Source: an uncultured Bacteroidota bacterium (GTDB lineage: Bacteria; Bacteroidota; Bacteroidia; Chitinophagales; Saprospiraceae). From it: a stretch of 40,602 nt of DNA. Both the position numbers and the translations under genes were made by a program. The notes beneath the pieces are model-generated. The model was not told where the DNA came from and did no database searches. It worked only from the letters and a program-made list of their open reading frames with translations. Positions 8,442 through 16,698 of this stretch are shown piece after piece (position 1 is the stretch's first letter; every line of letters starts with the position of its first letter). Location of the stretch: contig CAIZLM010000054.1 of NCBI GenBank assembly GCA_903933805.1, positions 1-40,602 of the forward strand. The letters are read 5' to 3'.

Positions 8442-10478
8442 ATGGAAAAACAACCAATTTTTAAGCCGTATGTCCCTGCTGACAATGTCTCAGTCAAGGA
8501 ATTCACCCTCCGTGCCATTGTACTGGGTTCTTTGTTTGGCATTCTTTTTGGCGCTGCTACGGTCTATTTGGCCCTAAAAGCGGGCCTTACTGTTTCTGCC
8601 TCTATTCCAATTGCAGTGTTGGCGATCTCTCTGGGACGAAAATTTTTAGGAACCAGTATCTTGGAAAACAACATCATCCAAACGACTGGCTCCGCTGGAG
8701 AATCTGTTGCGGCAGGTGTCGTATTCACCCTGCCGGCATTTCTTTTTCTCAGCGATGGCATCGGGAAGGGCTATTTTAATTACTGGACCATTTTGATGCT
8801 CGCTATTTTTGGCGGTATTCTCGGGGTCTTGATGATGATTCCCCTGCGGCGATCACTTATTGTCAAAGAGCATGATACCCTCCCTTACCCGGAAGGAACT
8901 GCCTGTGCACAGGTATTGATAGCGGGTGAAAAGGGCGGAGATTTTGCGAAAACAGCCTATCAAGGGCTTGGTTTTGCCTTTGGCTATGCCATTCTACAAA
9001 GGGTTTTTCACGTCATCGCGGAGGCGCCACAGTGGGTGTCTAGTGCAACCAGTAAATACCTGCCAGCTGCCCGATTGAGTGGTGAAATTAGCCCGGAATA
9101 CTTGGGCGTGGGCTATATCATCGGTCCGCGAATTGCCGGTGTTCTGGTTGCCGGTGGCGTTATGGCGTGGTTTGGATTGACACCGCTTCTGGCCACGCTC
9201 GTTCCCGCAGATATTATCGCTGCACAACTGGACAAGCTGGACCTCCTGAACCCATTGCAAACCAGTGCTCGCTTTGGTTGGGACCCTACAACGCACGTGT
9301 TTTCCAACCTATCGGAGGCCATATATCGCGCTTATATCCGTCAAATTGGCGCCGGTGCCGTAGCAGGAGCCGGTTTTATTACCTTGATCAAAACAATGCC
9401 CACGATTATCTCTTCGTTTAGGGACAGCATGAATGATATGCGCAACCGAGATAAAAGTGTTGCCGTCGCACGAACAGAAAATGACCTTTCCATCAAAGTA
9501 GTTGCCATCGGCTGCTTGGTATTGGTGTTACTCATTGCGGCTTTGCCCAGTATTCCTGGCGACAGCTTTTTCAGTAAAATACTGATTGGTATCTTGGTAA
9601 TTATTTTTGGCTTTTTCTTTGTTACCGTTGCCAGCCGCATCGTAGGTATCATCGGTAGCAGCAACAGCCCAATTTCCGGGATGACCATCGCCACCATCAT
9701 GGGAACAGCCTTGGTGTTTATCGGTGTGGGTTGGACGGGCAAGTTTTTTGAACCGATGGCGCTTGTTGTAGGAGGTTTGGTTTGTATCGCTGCTGCCAAC
9801 GCAGGGGCTACCTCACAGGATCTTAAAACGGGTTATCTGATTGGTGCCACCCCGCGTTATCAGCAACTTGCCCTCTTTATCGGTGTAGTCGTTTCATCTT
9901 TGGTCATTGGGGCCACGGTGTTATTCTTGGACCATCCGACCGCTGAGATGCGTGCCCTCGGTATAGAACACGCCATTGGTGAAAAATTTAACGCACCACA
10001 GGCCACCCTGATGGCTACCTTGATAAAAGGGCTGTTGTCTTTCAACCTTGACTGGCAATTTGTGTTGGTAGGGTTGTTCTTTGCCATTACCCTGGAATTG
10101 TGTGCGGTGAAATCGCTTTCTTTCGCGGTTGGATTTTACCTCCCACTGGCCACTACGTTGCCCATCTGGATTGGTGGCGCATTGAAAGGGCTTACAGATT
10201 GGATGGCCAGCAGAAAAGGTGAGTCTATTGAGGATGCAGAACTTGGGAAAGGAAGCTTGTTTGCGACGGGATTGGTGGCAGGCGGTGCGTTAGCAGGTGT
10301 TATCGTTGCGCTTTTTCAGGCCTCCGATGGTACGGCAGCAGCGCTCGAAAAAATCAACATGGAACCGGCCATCGTGGGCATGATTGGCCATGAGGGTTAC
10401 AACCTTCTGGCCGTTGCAGGTTTTTCATTGCTGGCCTATTTCCTTATTCGGGCGGCTAGGGCAACATCCGCTACATAA
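8442..10478 (+). CDS. OPT family oligopeptide transporter
   Basis: A 678-residue polytopic inner-membrane protein of the OPT family, which couples uptake of small peptides or metal-chelate-like solutes to the proton gradient. About 14-16 hydrophobic helices are visible from residue 30 onward. Characteristic segments are GAATVYLALKAGLTVSASIP, TTGSAGESVAAGVVFTLPAF, HDTLPYPEGTACAQVL and GSSNSPISGMTIATIMGTAL. Length is typical for the bacterial OPT branch. The ATG at 8442 is chosen over the in-frame one at 8361 because MEKQPIFKPYVPADN matches the cytoplasmic start of relatives. Substrate cannot be deduced. It is divergent from the PorP-like gene and followed by an intrinsic terminator. Confidence 0.93.
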   Translation: MEKQPIFKPYVPADNVSVKEFTLRAIVLGSLFGILFGAATVYLALKAGLTVSASIPIAVLAISLGRKFLGTSILENNIIQTTGSAGESVAAGVVFTLPAFLFLSDGIGKGYFNYWTILMLAIFGGILGVLMMIPLRRSLIVKEHDTLPYPEGTACAQVLIAGEKGGDFAKTAYQGLGFAFGYAILQRVFHVIAEAPQWVSSATSKYLPAARLSGEISPEYLGVGYIIGPRIAGVLVAGGVMAWFGLTPLLATLVPADIIAAQLDKLDLLNPLQTSARFGWDPTTHVFSNLSEAIYRAYIRQIGAGAVAGAGFITLIKTMPTIISSFRDSMNDMRNRDKSVAVARTENDLSIKVVAIGCLVLVLLIAALPSIPGDSFFSKILIGILVIIFGFFFVTVASRIVGIIGSSNSPISGMTIATIMGTALVFIGVGWTGKFFEPMALVVGGLVCIAAANAGATSQDLKTGYLIGATPRYQQLALFIGVVVSSLVIGATVLFLDHPTAEMRALGIEHAIGEKFNAPQATLMATLIKGLLSFNLDWQFVLVGLFFAITLELCAVKSLSFAVGFYLPLATTLPIWIGGALKGLTDWMASRKGESIEDAELGKGSLFATGLVAGGALAGVIVALFQASDGTAAALEKINMEPAIVGMIGHEGYNLLAVAGFSLLAYFLIRAARATSAT

Positions 10479-10552
10479 CGTTGTTTGCAAAAGGCTCTAC
10501 TCCAGCGATTTCGTAGTTTTGAGCTGTCGCAACGATTTAGGCAGTAACAACG

Positions 10553-10573
10553 GACCCCAAAATGGGTCTTTTT
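10553..10573 (+). terminator. Intrinsic terminator after the OPT transporter gene
   Basis: GACCC (10553-10557) pairs with GGGTC (10564-10568) around a CAAAAT loop and is followed at once by five T residues. It lies 75 bp after the transporter stop codon and before the AIM24 gene. Confidence 0.65.
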
Positions 10574-10635
10574 GTACCAAACCGCTTGCAACCTAACGGA
10601 TTAACACCTTTCAGAAATTTATAAATTCTTTAAAA

Positions 10636-11421
10636 ATGCGCAATAATCACGAAATTGATTACAAAATCCACGGGGAGGAAATGCAGTGTGTCGAAGTTGA
10701 ACTTGATCCCCAAGAGACCGTTATTGCAGAGTCCGGCAGTTTTATGTTCATGGACGACGGGATCGAAATGTCAACGGTTTTTGGCGATGGCAGCGATCGC
10801 ACAGAAGGTTTTTTGGGTAAATTGATGACAGCCGGCAAACGCCTGCTTACCGGCGAGAGCCTTTTCATGACCACATTTACCAACAGAAGTCCCAACAAAC
10901 AGCGTGTTACCTTTGCCGCGCCGTATGCCGGTAAAATTGTGCCGCTTGACCTGATGCATTTCAACGGTAAAATTATTTGCCAAAAAGACGCTTTCCTGTG
11001 TGCCGCCAAGGGTGTTCAAATTGGCATCGAATTCCAGCGAAAACTCGGCACAGGCTTGTTTGGCGGCGAGGGATTCATCATGCAAAAACTTGAAGGTGAT
11101 GGGATGGCTTTTGTCCATGCCGGAGGGTTCATACTGGAACGTGACTTGGCTGTCGGGGAGACGCTCCGGGTTGATACGGGCTGCATCGTGGCTTTCACAG
11201 ATCGTGTTGATTATGATATCCAATTTGTGAAGGGCGTGAAAAATATGGTTTTTGGCGGCGAAGGTATGTTCTTTGCTGTTCTGAGAGGCCCGGGAAAAGT
11301 GTGGCTCCAATCACTTCCGGTAAGTCGCTTGGCCGCCAAAATTATTTCTTATGGCACGGGATCACGTCGGGAAGAAGGTGGTATTCTGGGTGGTCTTGGC
11401 AACTTGATAGACGGCAATTGA
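10636..11421 (+). CDS. AIM24 family protein (TIGR00266-like)
   Basis: A 261-residue protein of the AIM24 family, a beta-rich fold found in bacteria and, as Aim24, in mitochondria, whose bacterial function is not established. Visible family features include the N-terminal [19 protein letters not shown], the glycine-rich [38 protein letters not shown], and the late [19 protein letters not shown]. There is no signal peptide or membrane helix, so it is probably cytosolic. Length is standard. Immediately downstream is one copy of the dispersed palindrome (11431-11506), which could act as its transcript end. Confidence 0.88.
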   Translation: MRNNHEIDYKIHGEEMQCVEVELDPQETVIAESGSFMFMDDGIEMSTVFGDGSDRTEGFLGKLMTAGKRLLTGESLFMTTFTNRSPNKQRVTFAAPYAGKIVPLDLMHFNGKIICQKDAFLCAAKGVQIGIEFQRKLGTGLFGGEGFIMQKLEGDGMAFVHAGGFILERDLAVGETLRVDTGCIVAFTDRVDYDIQFVKGVKNMVFGGEGMFFAVLRGPGKVWLQSLPVSRLAAKIISYGTGSRREEGGILGGLGNLIDGN

Positions 11422-11430
11422 TTCCTGTCT

Positions 11431-11506
11431 TAATTGGTTAGATGGTCGCGTCTGGTCCAAAAAACGACCTTTTTTGGGCCAGACAGCGTGCCACCCAACC
11501 ATTTAC
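11431..11506 (+). repeat. Dispersed palindrome, copy 1 (short form, 76 bp)
   Basis: The left arm (TAATTGGTTAGATGGTCGCG and on) is complementary to the right arm ending CCCAACCATTTAC; the complement of the right arm reads GTAAATGGTTGGGTGGC. The core is GTCTGGTCCAAAAAA facing TTTTTTGGGCCAGAC. It starts 9 bp after the AIM24 stop. The left arm is the GGTCGCG type and the right arm the CTGTCTGGCCC type, which defines the orientation. Confidence 0.8.
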
Positions 11507-11584
11507 TTCCTGCCGAGGCTTTTTTAATGCATAACTTCACAGTCAAAACGGTGGTATAACAGCCGTTTTCCGCGAATATTTTAC

Positions 11585-12880
11585 ATGGATTACCGAAATA
11601 TTAGAAAAAGTAAGGGTTGGATTTACAACCTCCTGTTGCCATCTATTCACTTGGAATATAGGAAACTTTTCCAAAAAATTCATCTGCACAACCGGAAAGG
11701 CGTTCCGGCCAATAAACCTGTGCTCATCGCTTCCAACCATCCCACAGCCTTCATTGACCCGCTTTTCTTCTGTATTTTTTTCGATCCTCCGGTGTACAAC
11801 ATGACACGCGGAGACATCTTTCGAAAACCTTTCTTCCGAAAACTACTCGAACATTGCAACATGTTTCCCGTTTATCGACAGCGGGATGGTTACGATAAGC
11901 GCGATCGAAATGATGAAGTATTTGAATATTGTCAAAAAAAATTGGTGGAAGGTGTCGCTGTAAATATTTTTGTAGAGGGTGAACACCACCTGGATAAGCG
12001 CGTACTCTCCATGCAAAAAGGCATCGCGCGCATTGCTTTCGGAACCTATGAAAACCACCCAATGGACGACTTGCAAATCGTTCCCGTTGGGTGTAATTAT
12101 AGTGCCGGAGACATACTTCGGGATGAAGCAAAGGTCAATGTGGGAGCACCTATATTCGTTAAAGACTACTGGGAAAAATATCGAGAAAACCCCGGCGCAG
12201 CCATCAACAGCCTTTGTGGAGACATCAGAAAAGCATTGATCACGCTTTGCTACCACATTGAAAATCGGAATGATGATGCTTTGGCGGAACACCTGCTGAC
12301 CCTCTGGCGCAACGACCATCCCGTCAACGCACTGCCCGTAGTCGAGCATACTGCCGATCGGTTTAAGGAAGAAAAAAAGGTGCTGGATTGCTTGAATTCA
12401 ATGCCTGAGGATCAAAAAAGAGCTCTAGAAGAACAAACAAACGCATATTTCCAAGCGCTGAAGTCATCAGACATCTCGGATAAATCGCTCATGCAGCCAC
12501 AACAAGGCAAATGGTCTTCGTTGTTATTTTTGGTATTGGGCTTTTTACCCATGCTGGTCGGATTTGTCTTGAGCTTTCCCATTCAAAGTCTGGCGCTTTA
12601 CCTGGCGAATACGAAAGTAAAAAAGCGGGAGTTCCGGACCAGTATTTTGGTGGGTATAGGCGTGCTGGGCAACTTTTTTTATTATTTATCCCTGCTGCTG
12701 GTCGGATTGATCTTACAGTCTTCGCTCTTGATCCTATTTGCCGTACTATTGCCCGCCTTATCCTGGTTTTCCATTTATTGGAGCGACCGTTTGTCGGCTT
12801 GGCGTGCCGCACGCAGGGTATTGGTACACCCGGAAAGAAGCCGATTACTGGCCATGAGATCGAGGGTTCACTATACCTAG
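11585..12880 (+). CDS. Lysophospholipid acyltransferase family protein (PlsC-like)
   Basis: A 431-residue member of the glycerolipid acyltransferase superfamily, which transfers an acyl group to (lyso)phospholipid or glycerol-3-phosphate at the inner membrane. The catalytic His-Asp motif is in SNHPTAFIDP (residues about 56-65); His and Asp are five residues apart, a spacing I recall from the NHPNSFLD-type subgroup. Further family blocks are the FVEGEHH segment and KGIARIAFG. After residue about 310 there are four hydrophobic helices (LLFLVLGFLPMLVGFVLSF and others), an unusual C-terminal membrane module for a minimal PlsC. The start at 11585 is followed by a basic, plausible N-terminus. Its TAG stop is the end of the downstream inverted-repeat element. 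Confidence 0.85.
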   Translation: MDYRNIRKSKGWIYNLLLPSIHLEYRKLFQKIHLHNRKGVPANKPVLIASNHPTAFIDPLFFCIFFDPPVYNMTRGDIFRKPFFRKLLEHCNMFPVYRQRDGYDKRDRNDEVFEYCQKKLVEGVAVNIFVEGEHHLDKRVLSMQKGIARIAFGTYENHPMDDLQIVPVGCNYSAGDILRDEAKVNVGAPIFVKDYWEKYRENPGAAINSLCGDIRKALITLCYHIENRNDDALAEHLLTLWRNDHPVNALPVVEHTADRFKEEKKVLDCLNSMPEDQKRALEEQTNAYFQALKSSDISDKSLMQPQQGKWSSLLFLVLGFLPMLVGFVLSFPIQSLALYLANTKVKKREFRTSILVGIGVLGNFFYYLSLLLVGLILQSSLLILFAVLLPALSWFSIYWSDRLSAWRAARRVLVHPERSRLLAMRSRVHYT

Positions 12881-13137
12881 TGCCGTATCCAGTCAATGGC
12901 CCATGAATGTGGCGATCCAATTTTCCATACTACTGGACATTTTCAAATCTGCGTAAAATCTGCGTAAAATCTGCGCGAAATACACTCTAAGTCCTGGGTA
13001 AAACAAAAATATCCATTTTTTCCCTTCCTCCGCGTTGTTCGTCGGTTAAAATATCCCGTTTTGAGCCTTCCTCACGCCTTTATGAAGAAAAAATATGCCT
13101 CCCCAATTCATGGGCCATTGACTTGACGCGGCACTAG
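12877..13137. mobile_element. MITE-like element with 32-bp terminal inverted repeats
   Basis: Positions 12877-12908 and 13106-13137 are inverted copies with 29 of 32 bases matching; both ends read CTAGTGCCG and both share AGTCAATGGCCCATGAAT. The 261-bp interval has no long open frame. It contains three tandem 11-bp units (AAATCTGCGTA) at 12945-12977. The terminal CTAG at each side contains the stop codon of the flanking gene: TAG of the acyltransferase at 12878-12880 and TAG of bshC on the other strand at 13134-13136. No transposase is present, so any mobility would depend on a protein supplied elsewhere. Confidence 0.7.
12945..12977 (+). repeat. Three tandem 11-bp repeats (AAATCTGCGTA)
   Basis: Two exact units and a third ending CGCG instead of CGTA lie inside the MITE-like element. 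Three units are too few to call an origin or iteron array. Confidence 0.75.
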
Positions 13138-14732
13138 TCGGATGCCTGCAACACCACGAATGTATTGTCATAGGACACCAAAGCAGATTTCAAGCTTTCC
13201 AGAAACTTGTCCTCGTATTTCAACAAGTATGGCAGCACGTTTTCGCTCCGTTCTTGGAGTCCATTGGAAGGAAATAGCTTCTCTTTGAGTACCCGTAACT
13301 GGTTGATAGCAACTTCGTGTTTTTGCTTTTCGGCACGGAGTAGCCTGCTTTCCCATTGCTGCAATGCTGCAACGGCCTTTACTTCTTCTGCGCGGACTGC
13401 TTTTTCTAGGGAAGCGTCAATAAGGCTGGCTTTTTCTGTTATTTGATCATAAACCATCCGCAATGCACGGATTTCATCGGACAATGTAACTGAAGCAGCG
13501 GTGTGTTTCTCGATGTATTCCCGCACTAGTGCGTCAGTATCGCCAAAAAGCGCTTCAGCATCAAAGCCTAATTTTTCCAATTTTTTCCCAGTATCTTTGT
13601 CCAGCCACAACACGGAATGGCGGCGCACCAATATCGGAAATGGTATCCCAAAATACTCAAATAGGTCCTTGCGCTCTAGCCAGTAAGCCAGTTCACCACC
13701 GCCGCCGATATACGCCAAATTGGGCAGTATCATCTCTTGAAAGAGTGGTCTGAGCACCACATTGGGACTAAAACATTCCGGGTGCTGCTCCAATTCGGCC
13801 TCCAATTCGGCAGCAGTAAAGGTCAAATTGGTGTTTAATACCTTAAAAATGCCGGACTCTTGTACAATTCGCTCGCGAAGTCCCGGTTTCATGTAAAACA
13901 AGTTGATCTCACGCGGGGCAGCTTGGGTCTTAAAACCCAAGGCGTTGAGTCTCGCAATTGTTTTGTTCACAATACCGTAAGTAGGCATTTGGAACAATTC
14001 CTGCCGCATGACAGGGATAAAATGGCGCTTCAGAACAGCGCTGTTCATGTTGATGACGACCAACCCGTATTCACCCAAAAACTCATGTAGCAAGGCTTGA
14101 GTAGCTTCTGCGAAATTCTTTTCGCCGGAGTAGGCTTTTGCCACACGATCGAAGAGCGAGTGGGCGGATTCGCGCTCTCCGAGCATATTTTTCAAGGTGG
14201 AGAGTGCTGGTTCGAGGGTTGAAACGCTGATGCTACCAACGGCGCCGGTGACACCCGGCTCCCACATAATTTTTTTTCCAAACAGGGAGGTTTGGTTCAG
14301 TTCTTCTAGGTCATGGTCCTCGCTACCAATGACAAAAACAGGGATAATCCGTTTGCCATCTGCTGAATTTTCTTCAATTGATTCGGCCAAATTGATGGTT
14401 GTCAGTGCTTTATAAACCACATAGAGTGGTCCAAGGAAAAGACAAGGTTGGTGCGCTGTTGTGACGGTGAAAGTATTCTCCAAGCGCAAAGCAGCTATGT
14501 TTGCGCGAACTTTTTCCATAACCGGCAACGTTGCATACTGCATATCAAGCAAATCAGCCAGTTCGCTTCGGGGATACACAATTGTTTTTTTTTCCAGCAA
14601 TGCCGCTTCAAAAGACGTTGGGGTTGCTGGCGCTGAGAAAAATGCTCGGAGCTTGTCGTCTCCTGTGGCGTAGGCCACATCTGTTTTCGCCAACTGTGGG
14701 ACGTGCTTGAATGATATCGTCGTCTTTTTCAT
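13134..14732 (-). CDS. bshC: Bacillithiol biosynthesis cysteine-adding enzyme BshC
   Basis: A 532-residue BshC, the putative ligase that adds cysteine to glucosaminyl-malate in the last step of bacillithiol synthesis, a thiol that replaces glutathione. Diagnostic segments are the substrate-site TTAHQPCLFLGPLYVVYKAL, the VFVIGSEDHDLEELN block, and YIGGGGELAYWLERK, followed by a long helical coiled-coil (about 420-500) as in BshC structures. The ATG at 14732 (MKKTTISFKHVPQL) fits the family start; the open frame continues upstream to 14786 without similarity. bshA and bshB are not in this window. The stop codon lies in the terminal repeat of the MITE-like element. Confidence 0.92.
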   Translation of the reverse strand: MKKTTISFKHVPQLAKTDVAYATGDDKLRAFFSAPATPTSFEAALLEKKTIVYPRSELADLLDMQYATLPVMEKVRANIAALRLENTFTVTTAHQPCLFLGPLYVVYKALTTINLAESIEENSADGKRIIPVFVIGSEDHDLEELNQTSLFGKKIMWEPGVTGAVGSISVSTLEPALSTLKNMLGERESAHSLFDRVAKAYSGEKNFAEATQALLHEFLGEYGLVVINMNSAVLKRHFIPVMRQELFQMPTYGIVNKTIARLNALGFKTQAAPREINLFYMKPGLRERIVQESGIFKVLNTNLTFTAAELEAELEQHPECFSPNVVLRPLFQEMILPNLAYIGGGGELAYWLERKDLFEYFGIPFPILVRRHSVLWLDKDTGKKLEKLGFDAEALFGDTDALVREYIEKHTAASVTLSDEIRALRMVYDQITEKASLIDASLEKAVRAEEVKAVAALQQWESRLLRAEKQKHEVAINQLRVLKEKLFPSNGLQERSENVLPYLLKYEDKFLESLKSALVSYDNTFVVLQASD

Positions 14733-14776
14733 GCTGAATTGTTGCCCTTCAAACAAGAATGAAGGCAATAGGTTTA

Positions 14777-14935
14777 GTATAACCAATTAGTTGGCACGCA
14801 TCTTGGCTCCCAAGGCGCATGATTCGCCATTTATCGCGGTTTTTTTGGATCGTGGCGTTGCTGCGGCCTGCAAAAATCCGCTTCGTCTGGCAAAAAATAG
14901 CCACTTTTTTGTCAAAGAAGCGACCACTTAGGTTT
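14777..14935 (-). repeat. Dispersed palindrome, copy 2 (long form, about 159 bp)
   Basis: It lies between the divergent bshC and Nudix genes. The left arm (AACCAATTAGTTGGCACGC) is the type usually next to CTGTCTGGCCC and the right arm complement reads CCTAAGTGGTCGCTTC. The long-form core is present: GGTTTTTTTGGATC facing GCAAAAATCCGCTTCGTC, then TGGCAAAAAATAGCCAC. Arms are more degenerate than in other copies. Confidence 0.65.
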
Positions 14936-15007
14936 TTCCATATAAATTTTATTGGGTGCAGCATGTTATTAGTTTGGGCAGACAATGTTAATCGGCTAAA
15001 TAATTGA

Positions 15008-15015
15008 TACTTTTG
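15008..15015 (+). promoter_or_regulatory. Candidate -7 box directly before the Nudix gene
   Basis: TACTTTTG matches TAnnTTTG and ends only 4 bp before the ATG at 15020, implying a very short or absent 5' leader. A good -33 TTG at the usual distance was not found. Confidence 0.4.
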
Positions 15016-15019
15016 TACG

Positions 15020-15577
15020 ATGATGGACAAACAACGCACGCTGCACTGGCTGACCAGTCTTAAATCGGATTTTGACGAAGAGATCTTTTTTCGAAAACAG
15101 ACCCTTGACTTTGTACAGACCAACGATGAGTACTGGCAACGCAGTACGCTGTCCGGGCATTTGACGGGGTCTGCTTGGGTGCTCAACCCACAGAAAGACA
15201 AGGCACTGTTGATAGACCATCGCGGGTTGGAAAAATGGTTTCAACCTGGTGGTCACGCTGAAGCTACCGATGAATCGCTCTTGGAAACTGCCCGTCGCGA
15301 AGCGTCCGAAGAGTGTGGTTTACAGGAGTTACTCTTACTTTCTGATCAGATTTTCGACTTGGATATCCATCTGATTCCAGCGAAAAACGATGTACCTGCC
15401 CACCTTCATTACGATGTTCGTTTTGCTTTTTTATCGGAGTCTGAATCGCTGGATGGTGATGTAGCCGAAGTAAAAGACCTTCAGTGGGTGCCATTGGAGG
15501 GACTGTTGCGTGCATTGGATACACAGCAGTCGCTGCGTCGGATGGCGATTAAAAGTTTGTTGATTTCCGCATTTTAA
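15020..15577 (+). CDS. Nudix hydrolase
   Basis: A 185-residue Nudix-family protein, expected to hydrolyse a nucleoside diphosphate linked to another moiety. The Nudix box lies at about residues 76-100 (GGHAEATDESLLETARREAS, then EECGL). The REASEECGL half is canonical, but the spacing between the box's first Gly and Glu is six residues rather than the usual five. Such GGHxExxDxSL variants occur in a subgroup, and the substrate cannot be predicted. Two adjacent ATGs (15020, 15023) are possible starts. It converges on and overlaps the GNAT gene by 29 bp at its 3' end. Confidence 0.88.
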   Translation: MMDKQRTLHWLTSLKSDFDEEIFFRKQTLDFVQTNDEYWQRSTLSGHLTGSAWVLNPQKDKALLIDHRGLEKWFQPGGHAEATDESLLETARREASEECGLQELLLLSDQIFDLDIHLIPAKNDVPAHLHYDVRFAFLSESESLDGDVAEVKDLQWVPLEGLLRALDTQQSLRRMAIKSLLISAF

Positions 15578-15986
15578 AGTGTGGCAAGTTGACTTCTTCG
15601 AATTCATTCCCAAGTAATTCGTAACACAGTTTCAGGTAAAACGGCACAGCTGTTTTTCTGGCATGCAGGGTGATCTCTTTGAAATTCAACTGAACTGCCC
15701 GAATTTCAGCGTCTTCCACAAGTGCTGTTCCGACACCCTTCCCTTGTTCCGAGGGCGCAACGGCCACCTGTCGCATCTTTACGATGGTATCATTTTCAGG
15801 AGTTAGGTTCAGATAGCCCACGATACGCCCGGAGTTATCAAAAGCTGCTAGGTGGAGGTTGTCCCATTCTGCCGCAAGTTGTTCTGGAGTGTAAATCAAT
15901 CCGAGTGGACGTCGAAGTACCTCCATGCGAAGGTTAACGGCTTCGTCGTATTCCGGTGTGGCGAATTCAATTTGGCAGATGGTCAT
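15549..15986 (-). CDS. GNAT family N-acetyltransferase
   Basis: A 145-residue acetyltransferase of the GNAT fold, which moves an acetyl group from acetyl-CoA to an amine. The acetyl-CoA pyrophosphate loop is MRQVAVAPSEQGKGVGTALV (about residues 72-91), preceded by strand GRIVGYLNLTPEND and followed by the ITLHARKTAVPFYLKLCYEL motif B region. Length is normal for a single-domain member. The acceptor is unknown. It is convergent with the Nudix gene, and the last 29 bp are shared in opposite orientation. Confidence 0.88.
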   Translation of the reverse strand: MTICQIEFATPEYDEAVNLRMEVLRRPLGLIYTPEQLAAEWDNLHLAAFDNSGRIVGYLNLTPENDTIVKMRQVAVAPSEQGKGVGTALVEDAEIRAVQLNFKEITLHARKTAVPFYLKLCYELLGNEFEEVNLPHFKMRKSTNF

Positions 15987-16087
15987 ATTTTGAATAATAT
16001 TTTCGCAAATTTCGCGAACTTTTTGAGTTCACCGTTACCTTTCAGGCAGAAAGTCGTGCTGGACACTCAATATCCTTGTTTTTATTT

Positions 16088-16099
16088 GTAACTGGTTAC
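16088..16099. repeat. Lone arm of the dispersed palindrome
   Basis: GTAACTGGTTAC is identical to the first 12 bases of the long copy at 22763 and sits 31 bp before the first DUF5362-like gene without an obvious partner arm nearby. It may be a remnant or a chance match. Confidence 0.35.
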
Positions 16100-16129
16100 T
16101 GCTATTATTATCTAAATCTCATTTGTCCC

Positions 16130-16594
16130 ATGGAAAACTTTGATCAACCCCTTGACGTGGGTATGGCGCCCGCCAATGATAATGGGCTTGCCATCACCCA
16201 TGAAGTACGGCAATACTGGCGCCAGACGTCGGCTTGGGCCTTGTTTTTTGCTATATTATTGTTTATACTGTTTGGATTGGTATCGCTTTCTGGACTGATT
16301 GCTGCTGTTGCCGGTGGTATTTCAGGCATTGTGAGCGCAATTTTCATTGTTGTCTTTTATGGTGCGATTTTGTTTTTTCCTGGCTTGTACTACTATCGGT
16401 TTTCAATCCAACTGAAACAAGCACTTACTATTGACGACACGGATCTGTTGGATCGGGCATTCAACAATTTGAAATACTATTACCGCTACGTTGGAATTTT
16501 GATGATTATAGTGCTGACGTTGTACCTCGCATTTTTCTTGTTTTTTGGCGCGGCAATCCTTCGTGGCGGCGCTTTTCCAACTGAACAATATTAA
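16130..16594 (+). CDS. DUF5362-like membrane protein (first of two)
   Basis: A 154-residue integral membrane protein. After a hydrophilic N-terminus (MENFDQPLDVGMAPANDNG) comes a soluble segment with TRP-rich RQYWRQTSAWALF, then two long hydrophobic hairpins (about residues 40-85) and one near the C-terminus (about 120-146). Between them lies a conserved amphipathic stretch, FSIQLKQALTIDDTDLLDRA followed by FNNLKYYYRYVGIL. The pattern matches DUF5362, a Bacteroidota-enriched family of unknown function. The ATG at 16130 is chosen over an upstream in-frame start lacking similarity. A paralogue follows after one palindrome copy. Confidence 0.72.
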   Translation: MENFDQPLDVGMAPANDNGLAITHEVRQYWRQTSAWALFFAILLFILFGLVSLSGLIAAVAGGISGIVSAIFIVVFYGAILFFPGLYYYRFSIQLKQALTIDDTDLLDRAFNNLKYYYRYVGILMIIVLTLYLAFFLFFGAAILRGGAFPTEQY

Positions 16595-16606
16595 CCTTCC
16601 CAAAAT

Positions 16607-16684
16607 GTAACGGGTTAGCTGGCGCGCTGTCTGGCCCCAAAAGACGCATTTTTTGTCTCAGACACGACCACGCAAACCCGTTAC
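16607..16684 (-). repeat. Dispersed palindrome, copy 3 (short form, 78 bp)
   Basis: The arms are GTAACGGGTTAGCTGG and, on the complement of the right side, GTAACGGGTTTGCGTGGTCG. The base that is T in most copies (GTAACTGG) is G here on the left, and the pairing base on the right has changed too, so the arm still pairs. The core is CTGTCTGGCCCCAAAA facing TTTTTTGTCTCAGAC. It begins 12 bp after the first DUF5362 stop and ends 14 bp before the second gene. Confidence 0.82.
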
Positions 16685-16698
16685 CCAAAAATATTATT

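Noticed and set aside
12945-12977. Three 11-bp tandem repeats as an iteron or replication origin
   Set aside because: Only three units, no replication initiator gene and no AT-rich unwinding region or DnaA-box cluster nearby; they lie inside a MITE-like element.
14749-15201. 150-codon minus-strand open frame overlapping the Nudix gene and a palindrome copy
   Set aside because: It runs through the repeat and antisense to a clear Nudix protein, with no recognisable domain.
15549-15577. The 29-bp convergent overlap of Nudix and GNAT genes as an antisense control system
   Set aside because: Short tail overlaps between convergent genes are common, and nothing else in the sequence points to regulation.
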